64,000 nucleotides of DNA from the NCBI RefSeq assembly GCF_013035315.1, contig NZ_WQHP01000003.1, forward strand, positions 248,001 to 312,000, in the 5' to 3' direction. The first letter of the stretch is position 1. Every line of letters starts with the position of its first letter. The notes beneath the pieces are model-generated. The model was given only the letters and a program-made list of their open reading frames with translations, was not told the origin of the DNA and ran no database searches. This document shows positions 53,467-62,723 of the stretch, one piece after another. Made by a program: the position numbers and the translations under genes. The stretch is from Ruegeria arenilitoris (GTDB lineage Bacteria; Pseudomonadota; Alphaproteobacteria; Rhodobacterales; Rhodobacteraceae).

Positions 53467-53527
53467 TTCATCTGGCCAAAAATACCTCGGGGGAGTCGCG
53501 GCTTGCCGCGGCGGGGGCAGAGCCCCC
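53467..53527 (-). repeat. Two-hairpin intergenic repeat, copy B
   Basis: Read on minus: hairpin 1 GGGGGC (53527-53522) with GCCCCC (53518-53513). Hairpin 2 CGCGG (53510-53506) with CCGCG (53501-53497). Then CTCCCCC and the same 20-base tail as copy A (53486-53467). It starts on the last base of the GNAT stop codon. Compared with copy A the stems differ in sequence but stay paired. Confidence 0.85.
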
Positions 53528-54111
53528 TAGCCCGCATCCGTCTTGCCGCGCCGGTCCGAACGAAGCGAGGCATACAGCACATGCGTCCGCCAGCGCCCGT
53601 TGATCTGAAGATAGGATTGCGCCACGCCTTCGTATTTGAAGCCCGAACTCTCCAGCAAACCACGCGAAGGCTTGTTTTCGGGCAAACACGCGGCCTCAAT
53701 CCGGCTCAGGTCAAGGCGCGTAAAGGCGTGATGTACAACCGCGCCGATGGCCTCGCGCATGTACCCCTGCCGTGCAAAGGCCTGTCCGGTCCAATACCCC
53801 AGCGTTCCCGCCTGAGCCGGGCCACGGCGCACATTGTCCAGCGTAATGGCACCGACCAGCACATCATCCGCCCGGCGAAACAAGAACAGCGGGATCGCAG
53901 TGCCGCTGGCCACGGATCGCTGCGCCCAATAGACCCGGTTGGTAAACGATTTGCGGCTCAGGTGATCCCTGGCCCAGATCGGCTCCCACGGGGTGAGGTA
54001 TTCCTTGGACGCGCGCCGCAGCGCCGCCCAGTCGTTGAAATCGGAATGCACAGGCGGGCGCAAGCTCAGGCGCTCGGTCTCGAGTTTCAGCTTGCGTCTG
54101 CCCAGTAGCAT
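53527..54111 (-). CDS. RimJ/RimL-type GNAT acetyltransferase
   Basis: A 194-residue GNAT protein of the ribosomal-protein-alanine acetyltransferase type. TERLSLRPP at the N-terminus, AGTLGYWTGQAFARQGYMREA (acetyl-CoA motif A) and NKPSRGLLESSGFKYEG (motif B) are standard for RimJ. Likely N-acetylates protein or antibiotic amines; target unknown. ATG at 54111 overlaps the TGA of the M16 peptidase (TGATG), so it is coupled to it. The repeat at 53467-53527 follows directly. Confidence 0.88.
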   Translation of the reverse strand: MLLGRRKLKLETERLSLRPPVHSDFNDWAALRRASKEYLTPWEPIWARDHLSRKSFTNRVYWAQRSVASGTAIPLFLFRRADDVLVGAITLDNVRRGPAQAGTLGYWTGQAFARQGYMREAIGAVVHHAFTRLDLSRIEAACLPENKPSRGLLESSGFKYEGVAQSYLQINGRWRTHVLYASLRSDRRGKTDAG

Positions 54112-55373
54112 CACGCTGCACGCCTCTCCTGCAGCTCAGCCAGCGATGGCGCGCCCGAGACCGGACCGTACAGCGCCAGCGCAGCGGGGGCCTTTACCGC
54201 CATGTTCTCGGCAAAGGCACGTACGTCCTTGGTGCTGACCGCGTCGATTTTGGCCACCGTATCCTCGAGCGATGGCACCCGGCCCCAGATCTGCACCAGC
54301 CGCGCCAAGCGCTCGGCGCGGTTCGACGGGCTTTCCAGCCCCATGAGCATGCCAGCCTTCATCTGGGCGCGGGCACGAGCGACTTCTTCCGGGCTCATAT
54401 CCTCGGCAGCGCGCTTCATCTCATCGATGGTGATCGTTGCCAGCTCAGCGACCTGATCTGCCGATGTACCGGCGTAGATCGTGGTCGTCCCGGTGTCGGC
54501 ATAAGCCCCCGTCTGCGCAAAAATCGTATAGCAAAGGCCACGCGTTTCGCGCACCTCCTGAAACAGGCGCGAGGACATGCCGCCGCCCAGAGCGGTCGAG
54601 TAAATCTGGGCAGTATAGATCGCGTCATCGCGATAGCCGGGGCTTTCCAGCGCCAGTGCAAAATGGGCTTGCTCCAGCTCTTTCTCCTGCCGCGCTTCAC
54701 CGCCCGTAAAGCGTGCCGCTTCGGCAATCAGCCCTTTACGCGGCTGCAGATGACCAAACATCTCTTCGGCCATTTTCATCAGCGCATCGTGATCAACGGC
54801 ACCCGCTGCCGACAGGATCATCTGTTCGGGGCCATAGTGCTCGGCCACGAAACCGGACAGATCCTCGCGCGAAAACGCGCTGACCCGCTCGGACGGCCCC
54901 AGAATGGTGCGGCCCAAAGGTTGATCGTGGTAGCTCTGTTCCTGCAGCCAGTCGAAAATCACATCGTCTGGCGTGTCATAGGCCTGGCCGATCTCTTGCA
55001 AGATCACGCCCCGTTCGACCTCAATCTCGCGAGGGTCAAACACAGGGTTCAGGACGATGTCGCCGATCACGTCCATCGCCAGCGCGACGTCATCCTTGAG
55101 AACGCGCGCGTAATAGGCCGTCACCTCGCGCGAGGTATAGGCGTTGATGTATCCGCCCACATCCTCGATCGCCTCGGCGATTTGCAGCGCAGAGCGCCGT
55201 TCAGTTCCCTTAAACGCCATATGCTCAAGGAAATGCGCGATGCCGTTCTGTTCGATCCGCTCATGCCGCCCGCCGGCGGTCACCCAGATGCCGATGGCCG
55301 CCGATTGCAGCCCCGGCATATGTTCACTGACGATACGAAACCCGTTCTTCAGTTGGTCTTGTCTGACAGTCAC
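54111..55373 (-). CDS. M16 (insulinase/processing peptidase) family protein
   Basis: A 420-residue zinc peptidase. HFLEH (47-51) is the inverted zinc motif HxxEH, and a third ligand Glu lies in VERGVILQEI. The C-terminal M16_C domain (about 165-345) contains YTIFAQTGAYADTG. It resembles the bacterial homologues of mitochondrial processing peptidase beta. The start is GTG at 55373, overlapping the thrC stop by 4 bases (GTGA), so it is translated in step with thrC. Confidence 0.92.
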   Translation of the reverse strand: MTVRQDQLKNGFRIVSEHMPGLQSAAIGIWVTAGGRHERIEQNGIAHFLEHMAFKGTERRSALQIAEAIEDVGGYINAYTSREVTAYYARVLKDDVALAMDVIGDIVLNPVFDPREIEVERGVILQEIGQAYDTPDDVIFDWLQEQSYHDQPLGRTILGPSERVSAFSREDLSGFVAEHYGPEQMILSAAGAVDHDALMKMAEEMFGHLQPRKGLIAEAARFTGGEARQEKELEQAHFALALESPGYRDDAIYTAQIYSTALGGGMSSRLFQEVRETRGLCYTIFAQTGAYADTGTTTIYAGTSADQVAELATITIDEMKRAAEDMSPEEVARARAQMKAGMLMGLESPSNRAERLARLVQIWGRVPSLEDTVAKIDAVSTKDVRAFAENMAVKAPAALALYGPVSGAPSLAELQERRAA

Positions 55374-56758
55374 TCAGCAATATGCCTTTTGATATGTTCC
55401 TCAAGGGTGCCCAGGTCGTTGGCAATGCGGGTCACCCGTTCCGACCGTTCATACAGATCAGACATGCGGGATGGAAGAGGCGGATGTTCACCGCTTGCCT
55501 TCTCGACCGCTGCCGGGAACTTCGCGGGATGCGCCGTGGCCAGAGTGATCATTGGAACATCGGCATTGCGATGCTCTTCGCCGACCTTGATACCAACGGC
55601 GGTGTGCGGGCAAACCAGCTCGGCGCTATGCGCCAGAGTGTGTTTGATCGTTTCGAGTGTCTCGTCTTCGGATACGCGGCCTGAGTCATAGCTTTCGCGC
55701 AGCGCTTCCATCGCGCCCTGGCTGACGTTGAACCCTCCGGTCTTGAGTTCATCCATCAACTGCGCCACTGCTGCGCCGTCCTCGCCATAGGCATAGTACA
55801 GCGCGCGCTCAAAGTTCGAGCTGACCTGAATATCCATCGACGGGCTGATCGAAGGAATGGTGTCCCCCTTGAAATACCCCTCGCCCGACAAACAACGGTG
55901 CAGGATGTCATTCTGATTGGTGGCGACAACCAGACGGTCGATCGGCAGCCCCATACGCTTGGCCAGATAGCCCGCGAAGATGTCACCAAAGTTACCGGTG
56001 GGCACGGTAAAGCTGACCTTGCGATGCGGCGCGCCAAGGCTGACAGCCGCCGAGAAGTAATACACGATCTGCGCCAGAACCCGCGCAAAGTTGATGGAGT
56101 TCACACCGGCCAGCTTCACACCATCACGGAAGTCGAAATCGTTGAACATATCCTTCAGCGCGGCCTGACAATCGTCGAAATCTCCATCCACGGCCAGCGC
56201 ATGCACGTTGCTATCCGCAGGCGTCGTCATCTGGCGGCGCTGCACCTCGGAGACACGGCCATGCGGGAACAGGATAAACACGTCCACCGCATCCAGCCCC
56301 CGGAACGCCTCAATCGCGGCCGAGCCGGTATCGCCACTGGTCGCGCCGACGATGGTCACGCGGTCCCCGCGACGTTTCAAGGCGACCTGGAACAGCTGAC
56401 CAATCAGCTGCATCGCAAAGTCTTTGAACGCCAGCGTCGGGCCGTGGAACAGCTCCAGCAGGAAGTGGTTCTCGTTCAATTGCTTCAACGGCGCACGGGC
56501 GTCATGGCCAAAGCCCTCGTACGCGCGAGCGATAATCTGTTTGAACTCGTCCTCTGCGAATGAGCCGCTGACATAGGGCCACATCACGCGGAATGCGATT
56601 TCCTCGTACGGCTGGCCAGCCAAAGCCGCGATTTCATCCTGCGACATCACTGGGATTTCGGCAGGCAGATACAGACCGCCGTCCCGAGCCAGCCCGGTCA
56701 GCATCGCCTCTTCAAAACTCAGTTCGGGCGCCTGCCCACGGGTCGAGATGTATTTCAT
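55370..56758 (-). CDS. thrC: Threonine synthase
   Basis: A 462-residue PLP enzyme converting O-phosphohomoserine to threonine. N-terminal MKYISTRG, PLP Lys in TLAFKDFAMQL and the TSGDTGSAA phosphate-binding loop are diagnostic of the longer, proteobacterial-type enzyme. Starts within a 4-base overlap (ATGA) with the SURF1 stop; ends in a 4-base overlap with the M16 gene. Confidence 0.97.
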   Translation of the reverse strand: MKYISTRGQAPELSFEEAMLTGLARDGGLYLPAEIPVMSQDEIAALAGQPYEEIAFRVMWPYVSGSFAEDEFKQIIARAYEGFGHDARAPLKQLNENHFLLELFHGPTLAFKDFAMQLIGQLFQVALKRRGDRVTIVGATSGDTGSAAIEAFRGLDAVDVFILFPHGRVSEVQRRQMTTPADSNVHALAVDGDFDDCQAALKDMFNDFDFRDGVKLAGVNSINFARVLAQIVYYFSAAVSLGAPHRKVSFTVPTGNFGDIFAGYLAKRMGLPIDRLVVATNQNDILHRCLSGEGYFKGDTIPSISPSMDIQVSSNFERALYYAYGEDGAAVAQLMDELKTGGFNVSQGAMEALRESYDSGRVSEDETLETIKHTLAHSAELVCPHTAVGIKVGEEHRNADVPMITLATAHPAKFPAAVEKASGEHPPLPSRMSDLYERSERVTRIANDLGTLEEHIKRHIAE

Positions 56759-57432
56759 GTCGCGTCACTCTCAGAAGGGGCGCGGCTGCGCCACAGGAAG
56801 TACCCGGTCATCGCGGCCCAAACCAGGGCCAGACCAAACCAGGTGATTGCATACTGCAAATGGTCATTTGGGATGCCCGCAGTGTCGACCGGCAAAGGGG
56901 TGATGGCCGGATCGGTATGCGACCGCGCGATCAGCAACACCGGCTCGGCCCCCAAGGCAGCGGCCAGGTTCGGAACGTCGCGGGCAAACCAGATATTGTC
57001 GTCGATGTCCGGCTCGGGCGTATAGCTGTCGATCTCATCCGGCCAATGCAGATTGCCAGTCACCTGCATCGGGCCGTATAGGCGCTCGTCCTGTTTGGCT
57101 GTCACGGGTACAAAGCCGCGGTCAACCAGGATCGTCCGATCCTCAGTGCTGAAAGACTGAATGATGCGGTATCCTGCGCCGACCTGCTTGACCGAAACCA
57201 GGACGTGGATCTCGCCCGGCTCCATATCGCCGGTGATCGTGACCGGCAGGTACTTGTCGGCATCCGGTGAGATCGTATCTGGCAAACCAACCGGCTCCGC
57301 AGAAATCCGGCTTTCAATTTCAGCCAGCACACCCTGCTTCCATGCCAGACGCTGCATCTGCCAGACACCCAGCGACACAAGGATCGCCAGACCGGCAACA
57401 CCAAAAATCAGCAGGAATAAGATGCGGCGCAT
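56755..57432 (-). CDS. SURF1 family cytochrome oxidase assembly protein
   Basis: A 225-residue protein with two terminal transmembrane helices (about 4-24 and 195-215) and a periplasmic middle. WQMQRLAWKQ, ILVDRGFVP and NDHLQYAITWFGLALVW are SURF1 signatures. It helps haem a insertion into subunit I of aa3-type oxidases. It lies downstream of coxC beyond a terminator, so it may have its own promoter; it is coupled to thrC. ATG at 57432; 27 upstream in-frame codons rejected. Confidence 0.92.
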   Translation of the reverse strand: MRRILFLLIFGVAGLAILVSLGVWQMQRLAWKQGVLAEIESRISAEPVGLPDTISPDADKYLPVTITGDMEPGEIHVLVSVKQVGAGYRIIQSFSTEDRTILVDRGFVPVTAKQDERLYGPMQVTGNLHWPDEIDSYTPEPDIDDNIWFARDVPNLAAALGAEPVLLIARSHTDPAITPLPVDTAGIPNDHLQYAITWFGLALVWAAMTGYFLWRSRAPSESDAT

Positions 57433-57551
57433 TTCAGGACCAAGTTGCGTTGTTCGATAGCTTTGACAGAGCCGGCGTCTTGTTAAGGGCTGCAGCTGCC
57501 GAAAGGCAACCACGCAATTGTATGGGGCGCAATATTGCGCCCCGGATAGAG

Positions 57552-57579
57552 AAAAAGCCGCCCCAAAAAGGGCGGCTTT
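57552..57579 (-). terminator. Intrinsic terminator after coxC
   Basis: AAAGCCGCCC (57554-57563) pairs with GGGCGGCTTT (57570-57579), 6-base loop, followed on the minus strand by a T run. It ends the coxB-ctaB-ctaG-coxC transcript before surf1. Confidence 0.92.
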
Positions 57580-57603
57580 CGCATTTTGATTGCCCTTCTG
57601 GCC

Positions 57604-58419
57604 TTACATCAGCGGAGCCTGACCCCAGATGTAAACCGCGAAGAACAGGAACAGCCAAACAACGTCGACAAAGTGCCAGTACCATGCGGCAGCTTCGAAA
57701 CCGACGTGTTTCTCGGGCGTGAAGTCACCCTTGAGAGCTCGGATCAGACACACGGTCAGGAAGATGGTCCCGATGATCACATGTGCGCCGTGGAACCCGG
57801 TCGCCATGAAGAAGTTCGAATAGAACTGGTCGCCACCGAATTCCCAACCTTCATGGGCCAGAAGCTCATAGTATTCATAGGCCTGCAGCAGGGTGAACAG
57901 GATACCCAGAACGATACCGATTGCCAGACCATTGATCAGCGCCTTGCGATCGTTGTCGTGTACGAGCGCATGGTGAGCCCAGGTGATCGCACAGCCCGAC
58001 AGCAGCAGGACCAGAGTGTTGATCAGCGGCAGGTGGAACGGATCCACCGCATGAATGTCTGGCTGGATGTATTCCGTACCGGCATAGTCGTACATCGGAT
58101 ACATGCGATGTTTGAAGAACGACCAGAACCAGGCGAAGAAGAACATCACCTCGGACATGACAAACAGGATGAAGCCATAGCGCAGACCGATACGCACAAC
58201 AGGCGTATGATCACCCTGGCGGCTTTCGACCACAACTTCGGACCACCAGGCGAACATGGTGTACAAAACAGCGACGAGCCCGGCCCAGAACATCCACGGC
58301 GTCAAGCCGTGCATCCAAAGGACGGCTCCGAACAGCATCACAAAGCCACCGATCGCGCCGATCAGAGGCCAGATCGACGGGGCCAGAATGTGATAATCAT
58401 GGTTTTTTGCGTGTGCCAT
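57604..58419 (-). CDS. coxC: Cytochrome c oxidase subunit III
   Basis: A 271-residue subunit III with seven transmembrane helices. [22 protein letters not shown] and the conserved [13 protein letters not shown] (with Glu) and [29 protein letters not shown] are all present. It stabilises the aa3-type terminal oxidase. Last gene of the cox operon and followed by a strong terminator. Confidence 0.97.
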   Translation of the reverse strand: MAHAKNHDYHILAPSIWPLIGAIGGFVMLFGAVLWMHGLTPWMFWAGLVAVLYTMFAWWSEVVVESRQGDHTPVVRIGLRYGFILFVMSEVMFFFAWFWSFFKHRMYPMYDYAGTEYIQPDIHAVDPFHLPLINTLVLLLSGCAITWAHHALVHDNDRKALINGLAIGIVLGILFTLLQAYEYYELLAHEGWEFGGDQFYSNFFMATGFHGAHVIIGTIFLTVCLIRALKGDFTPEKHVGFEAAAWYWHFVDVVWLFLFFAVYIWGQAPLM

Positions 58420-58440
58420 CAGCGTCCCTCACCTAAGGCG

Positions 58441-59016
58441 TTAGTTCGTTGTTGTATCAGCCTGCGTCTCAAGGGCAGCATAGCCCTCGGGCAGGTCAAT
58501 TTCGTAGAATGTATACGACAGCGTGATCGTATGAACATACTTTGCTTCGAGATCATCGACCATTTCCGGGTCGACGAAGAAGGTTATCGGCATCTCAACA
58601 CGTTCGCCGGGTTGCAGCACCTGCTCTTCAAAGCAGAAACAGGCAATTTTCTGGAAATACCCGCCCGCCGAATAGGGCGCTACGTTGTAAGATGCCTGTC
58701 CGGCAATGGGGCGATCGGTCGGATTGTATGCCTCATAAAAGGCCAGTCCGGTTTCACCGATGCGCACTTCCATCTCGCGTTCGACCGGTTTGAATTCCCA
58801 ACCAAACCCTTTGGCTTTCGAGGCATCGAAACGGACAGTCACCTTGCGATCCAGGATTTCTTCGGGCGCGGCCTCGGCTACCCCGGTGGTGCCACCAAAC
58901 CCGGTGACACGGCAAAACCAGTCGTAAAACGGAACAGCGGCCCAGGCCAGGCTCCCCATCAGGACAACCACACCAACTGTCTGCGCAACCGTTTTCTGTG
59001 GACCCGTCAAAGCCAT
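58441..59016 (-). CDS. ctaG: Cytochrome c oxidase assembly protein CtaG/Cox11
   Basis: A 191-residue copper chaperone that delivers Cu to the CuB site of subunit I. One N-terminal transmembrane helix, then a periplasmic immunoglobulin-like domain with copper-binding CFCFEEQ (about residues 126-132). ATG overlaps the stop of the 53-aa ORF (TGATG), and coxC follows after 21 bases. Confidence 0.96.
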   Translation of the reverse strand: MALTGPQKTVAQTVGVVVLMGSLAWAAVPFYDWFCRVTGFGGTTGVAEAAPEEILDRKVTVRFDASKAKGFGWEFKPVEREMEVRIGETGLAFYEAYNPTDRPIAGQASYNVAPYSAGGYFQKIACFCFEEQVLQPGERVEMPITFFVDPEMVDDLEAKYVHTITLSYTFYEIDLPEGYAALETQADTTTN

Positions 59017-59177
59017 CAGTTCTGAACCTCCTGCGTTGCAAGGCTGAAGTCGGTGCCAGACACTTTGACAACCGTCAGACCAAAGATGATCACGATGAAT
59101 GCTGCCAGAGTCAGGCCGACCCCTAGATTGCGGCTAAACCGGCGTTGGTGAAGTTCGTGGGGCTTTCGCAAGCTCAT
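59016..59177 (-). CDS. Small membrane protein in the cox operon (CoxF-like)
   Basis: A 53-residue single-pass protein: a basic N-terminus (MSLRKPHELHQRRFSRN), one transmembrane helix (about 18-37) and a short tail. It starts in a 4-base overlap (ATGA) with ctaB and its stop overlaps the ctaG start, a strong sign that it is a real, coupled gene. Similar small ORFs between ctaB and ctaG in Rhodobacterales are, as I recall, called CoxF; function unproven. Its helix-plus-tail form suggests an oxidase assembly or small subunit role. Confidence 0.8.
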   Translation of the reverse strand: MSLRKPHELHQRRFSRNLGVGLTLAAFIVIIFGLTVVKVSGTDFSLATQEVQN

Positions 59178-60130
59178 GACCAACCTCCCAGACCATAGGG
59201 TTTCAACAGCGCCTCAACCAGAATCGCGCCGAAGTGCAGGAAAAGATACAACAGCGAGAGCTTGAAGAACGAGCGTTCGACCTTGAAGTCATCAGCTTCG
59301 GCGTCATCCTCGGACCGGCGCGAAATCTGCCATGCACCGCGCAAGAACAGCGCGTTCAGCACAACGGCAACTGTCAGGTAGATCGGCCCGCCGATACCGG
59401 AAAAGGCCGTCCCAACCGCCAGAAGGGCCAGCAGAGCAGTGTAAACCAGAATGTGCCAGCGCGTGGCGCGGCGGCCATGGGTGACGGTCAGCATCGGAAC
59501 GCCCGCATCGTCATAGTCCGAACGCATAAACAGCGCCAAGGCCCAGAAATGCGGAGGGGTCCACATGAAAGTCAGCGCGAACATCAGCCACGGCTCAAGC
59601 GACATCGAGCCCGTGGCCGCAACCCACCCGATAACTGGCGGGAAGGCCCCGGCTGCGCCACCGATCACAATGTTCTGCGGCGTCGAGCGCTTCAGCCACA
59701 TCGTGTAGATGACCACGTAGAAAAAGATGGTGAACGCCAGGAACGCCCCTGCAAACCAGTTGGTCGCGAGGCCCAGCATGATGACGGAGAGGCCGGACAG
59801 CGCCAGTCCGATCGCCAAGGCCTCACCCTCTTCCACCTTACCGGCAGGAATCGGGCGCTTCTTCGTGCGCTTCATCACCCGGTCGATATCCGCATCCCAC
59901 CACATATTCAGCGCACCCGAGGCGCCGCCGCCGATGGCGATGAACAGGATAGCGCAGAAACCGACAAACGGGTGCACAGGAACCGGAGCCGCCAGAAGAC
60001 CGACCAGAGCCGTAAACACGACCAGCGACATGACGCGCGGCTTCAGCAGGGCAAAGAAATCGCCAAAGCTGGCCTCATCCTCTTGGGACTTGGCGCGTAC
60101 CGTGCTGGCATTGATGCTTGCGTCGCTCAT
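59174..60130 (-). CDS. ctaB: Protoheme IX farnesyltransferase (haem O synthase)
   Basis: A 318-residue UbiA-type prenyltransferase with about eight to nine helices. The first Asp-rich motif is NMWWDADIDRVMKRTKKRPIPAG, the haem O synthase form (N-x-x-x-D-x-x-x-D). It makes haem O for terminal oxidases. Second gene of the operon after coxB (83 bases between). Confidence 0.97.
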   Translation of the reverse strand: MSDASINASTVRAKSQEDEASFGDFFALLKPRVMSLVVFTALVGLLAAPVPVHPFVGFCAILFIAIGGGASGALNMWWDADIDRVMKRTKKRPIPAGKVEEGEALAIGLALSGLSVIMLGLATNWFAGAFLAFTIFFYVVIYTMWLKRSTPQNIVIGGAAGAFPPVIGWVAATGSMSLEPWLMFALTFMWTPPHFWALALFMRSDYDDAGVPMLTVTHGRRATRWHILVYTALLALLAVGTAFSGIGGPIYLTVAVVLNALFLRGAWQISRRSEDDAEADDFKVERSFFKLSLLYLFLHFGAILVEALLKPYGLGGWS

Positions 60131-60213
60131 TTCCGGTCCTTTTGGGGCGAAAGCTGCGCGATTTTCGCGCAGCCTGCATTACGTGATGCGCGGGCATTCA
60201 GCCCGCGGCGGGG

Positions 60214-61125
60214 TCAGTTCGATGCGACCTGGAAGGATGCAGGCTGGCCCGCATATTCTTCCAACGCGCCTTGCAGCCACTGCTCGTACGCTTCTTCGCT
60301 AACGACTTTGACGGTGATCGGCATATAGGCGTGGTCCTTGCCGCACAGTTCTGAACACTGGCCGAAATAGATGCCTTCTTTTTCTGCCTCAAACCAAAGC
60401 TCTGCCAGACGACCCGGAACACCATCCTGCTTCACGCCGAAGGACGGGATGGTCCACGAGTGGATCACGTCGGATGCGGTGACCTGCATGACGATGATCT
60501 TGCCAACGGGCACAACAACAGCGGTGTCGGTGGCCAGCAGCCATTCATCTTCCCCGTAGCCCGCGTCTGCCAGCTTGGCGCGCATCGCGTCATCCAGAAC
60601 AAACGGAGTTACATCCGCATCGGCAGGGCGGGCACCCTCATCCAATGTGGCCGGGTGGCCCAGCAGATAGCTGTCGAATGCGAAATCGTGATCGACGTAT
60701 TCATAGGTCCAGTACCACTGGTTGCCCACGACCTTGATGGTGATATCGCCTTCTGGGATTTCCTGCTGCTTGAACAGAACCGGCAGCGAGAAGGCACCGA
60801 TGAAGACCAGAATGAGGATCGGGACAATGGTCCACGCAATCTCAACCGGTGTGTAGTGCGAGAATCGCGCCGGTTCCGGGTTTGCGCGACGGTTGTAACG
60901 CACGATGCAGTACACCAGCAGACCGGCCACGAACACGCAGATCGCGGTGATGATTACCAAAATCATGGCGTCCAGCCGCTGAATCCCTTCGGCCAGGCTG
61001 GTCGCTGCTGGCTGGAAGCCCAGGCCGCCATCGACCGGCTTACCAATAATTTCAAGCTCCTGAGCCATAGCGGGAAGGCTGGAGAGGGCTGTCATGAGCC
61101 CCGAAAGCATCAAAGCATTCTTCAT
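60214..61125 (-). CDS. coxB: Cytochrome c oxidase subunit II
   Basis: A 303-residue subunit II. It has a signal peptide ending MAQ and two transmembrane helices (about 50-75 and 95-118). The CuA domain has Cys257, Cys261 and His265 in [14 protein letters not shown], a further His in [10 protein letters not shown], and the aromatic motif QWYWTYEY. It accepts electrons from cytochrome c. ATG at 61125 has AGGACAG. First gene of coxB-ctaB-coxF-like-ctaG-coxC; subunit I is not in the window. Confidence 0.97.
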   Translation of the reverse strand: MKNALMLSGLMTALSSLPAMAQELEIIGKPVDGGLGFQPAATSLAEGIQRLDAMILVIITAICVFVAGLLVYCIVRYNRRANPEPARFSHYTPVEIAWTIVPILILVFIGAFSLPVLFKQQEIPEGDITIKVVGNQWYWTYEYVDHDFAFDSYLLGHPATLDEGARPADADVTPFVLDDAMRAKLADAGYGEDEWLLATDTAVVVPVGKIIVMQVTASDVIHSWTIPSFGVKQDGVPGRLAELWFEAEKEGIYFGQCSELCGKDHAYMPITVKVVSEEAYEQWLQGALEEYAGQPASFQVASN

Positions 61126-61268
61126 TTTCTGTCCTGATCGTCTGATCTTTGCTTCTCTGGCGAAAAGGTGTGAATCAGTCGCACCTCTCCCGTTGTCTTT
61201 GGCCGCGTTAAAAACCATATTCCGACGGGTAGATAAAGCAAAATGCTTGCGTCAAACAGACGCTATTT

Positions 61269-61282
61269 TTGATCTGGATCAA
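61269..61282. promoter_or_regulatory. FNR/FnrL-type box
   Basis: TTGATCTGGATCAA is an exact match to the TTGAT-N4-ATCAA consensus, in the divergent coxB-tldD region. It ends 19 bases before the tldD ATG and is about 144 bases upstream of the coxB ATG, so control of coxB by oxygen through FnrL is the likelier reading. Confidence 0.75.
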
Positions 61283-61301
61283 ACTCGAAAGGTCCCAACC
61301 C

Positions 61302-62723
61302 ATGCCCAACGACCCGTTTCGCCCATTTGAAAGCGCTATTCCGCAGGACGAAGCGCTTGCGGTTCTGCAGTCTGCAACTGCGGGGGCCGAGGACGGAGAA
61401 CTGTTTGTCGAGCGGCGAAAATCCGAGTCTCTGGTCTTTGATGACGGTCGGTTGAAAACCGCATCCTATGACGCATCCGAAGGGTTCGGCCTGCGGGCCG
61501 TTCAGGGCGAGGTCGCGGGCTATGCGCATTCCACCGACGTTTCGATCCCGGCGTTGAAAAGGGCGGCCGAGACGGCACGATTGGCCGTTGGCGATGGCGG
61601 CGGCACGCTGGCCGATGCGCCCCGCCCCACCAACACCCGCCTCTATACGGACGAAGACCCGATCGAATCTGCCGACTTCCCGGTCAAGATTGAGACGCTC
61701 CGCGAGATCGACGCCTTTGCCCGCGATCTCGACCCCCGTGTAGTACAGGTCAGCGCAACCATTGCGGCAAGCGTCCAAGAGGTCGAAATCCTGCGCCCTG
61801 ACGGCGTGCTGGTGCGCGACGTGCGCCCGATGACGCGCCTTGGCGTTTCGATCATCGTTGAACAGAATGGCCGCCGTGAAAGCGGCTCGGCCGGAGGTGG
61901 CGGGCGCGTCGGGTTGGACGGGCTGATCGACCCAAGCGATTGGCAGGATAAAGCGCGCGAGGCACTGCGCATCGCCTTGGTCAATCTGGACGCAATCCCC
62001 GCCCCTGCTGGCGTAATGGAAATTGCGCTTGGCCCCGGCTGGCCCGGTATCCTGCTGCACGAAGCAATCGGGCACGGGCTGGAGGGTGATTTCAACCGCA
62101 AAGGCAGCTCAGCCTTTGCCGGTCTGATGGGTCAGCAGGTCGCATCCAAAGGCGTGACCGTCGTGGATGATGGCACGATCCCGGATCGCCGCGGCTCGAT
62201 CACCTTGGATGACGAGGGTACACCCAGTTCGCGCACGGTTCTGATCGAGGACGGTATCCTGACCGGCTACATGCAGGATCGCCAGAACGCACGCCTGATG
62301 GGCGTCGCGCCAACCGGAAACGGCCGGCGGCAAAGCTATGCGCACAAACCCATGCCACGGATGACCAACACCGTGATGCTAAGCGGCGATGCCGATCCTG
62401 CCTCCTTGGTGGCCGACATCAAAGACGGTATCTGGGCCGTTGGTTTTGGCGGAGGTCAGGTGGACATCACCAATGGCAAATTCGTTTTCTCCTGCACCGA
62501 GGCGTATCGCGTCGAGAACGGCAAAATTGGCGCCCCTGTCAAAGGCGCGACCCTGATCGGAGACGGACCTTCGGCATTGAAGCGCATTCGTGGACTGGGC
62601 AATGACATGGCGCTAGATCCGGGCATGGGAACGTGCGGCAAGGATGGTCAATGGGTGCCGGTCGGCGTTGGCCAGCCAACCGTTTTGATGGACGGCCTGA
62701 CCGTCGGCGGATCGGCGGCCTGA
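61302..62723 (+). CDS. tldD: Metalloprotease TldD
   Basis: A 473-residue TldD. HEAIGH (253-258) is the HExxxH zinc motif, preceded by GPGWPGILL and followed by GLEGDFNRKGSSAFAG. It works with TldE/PmbA to degrade unfolded peptides and process modified peptides (microcins, PQQ-type). No tldE is nearby. ATG at 61302 is preferred over an in-frame TTG at 61269, which lies in the FNR box. Confidence 0.96.
   Translation: MPNDPFRPFESAIPQDEALAVLQSATAGAEDGELFVERRKSESLVFDDGRLKTASYDASEGFGLRAVQGEVAGYAHSTDVSIPALKRAAETARLAVGDGGGTLADAPRPTNTRLYTDEDPIESADFPVKIETLREIDAFARDLDPRVVQVSATIAASVQEVEILRPDGVLVRDVRPMTRLGVSIIVEQNGRRESGSAGGGGRVGLDGLIDPSDWQDKAREALRIALVNLDAIPAPAGVMEIALGPGWPGILLHEAIGHGLEGDFNRKGSSAFAGLMGQQVASKGVTVVDDGTIPDRRGSITLDDEGTPSSRTVLIEDGILTGYMQDRQNARLMGVAPTGNGRRQSYAHKPMPRMTNTVMLSGDADPASLVADIKDGIWAVGFGGGQVDITNGKFVFSCTEAYRVENGKIGAPVKGATLIGDGPSALKRIRGLGNDMALDPGMGTCGKDGQWVPVGVGQPTVLMDGLTVGGSAA

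Noticed and set aside
53464-54108. 214-codon plus-strand open frame starting in the repeat at 53467
   Set aside because: Its N-terminal residues are simply the translated repeat, and the rest is antisense to the RimJ-like gene.
57586-59025. 479-codon plus-strand open frame opposite coxC and ctaG
   Set aside because: Shadow of two certain cytochrome oxidase genes.
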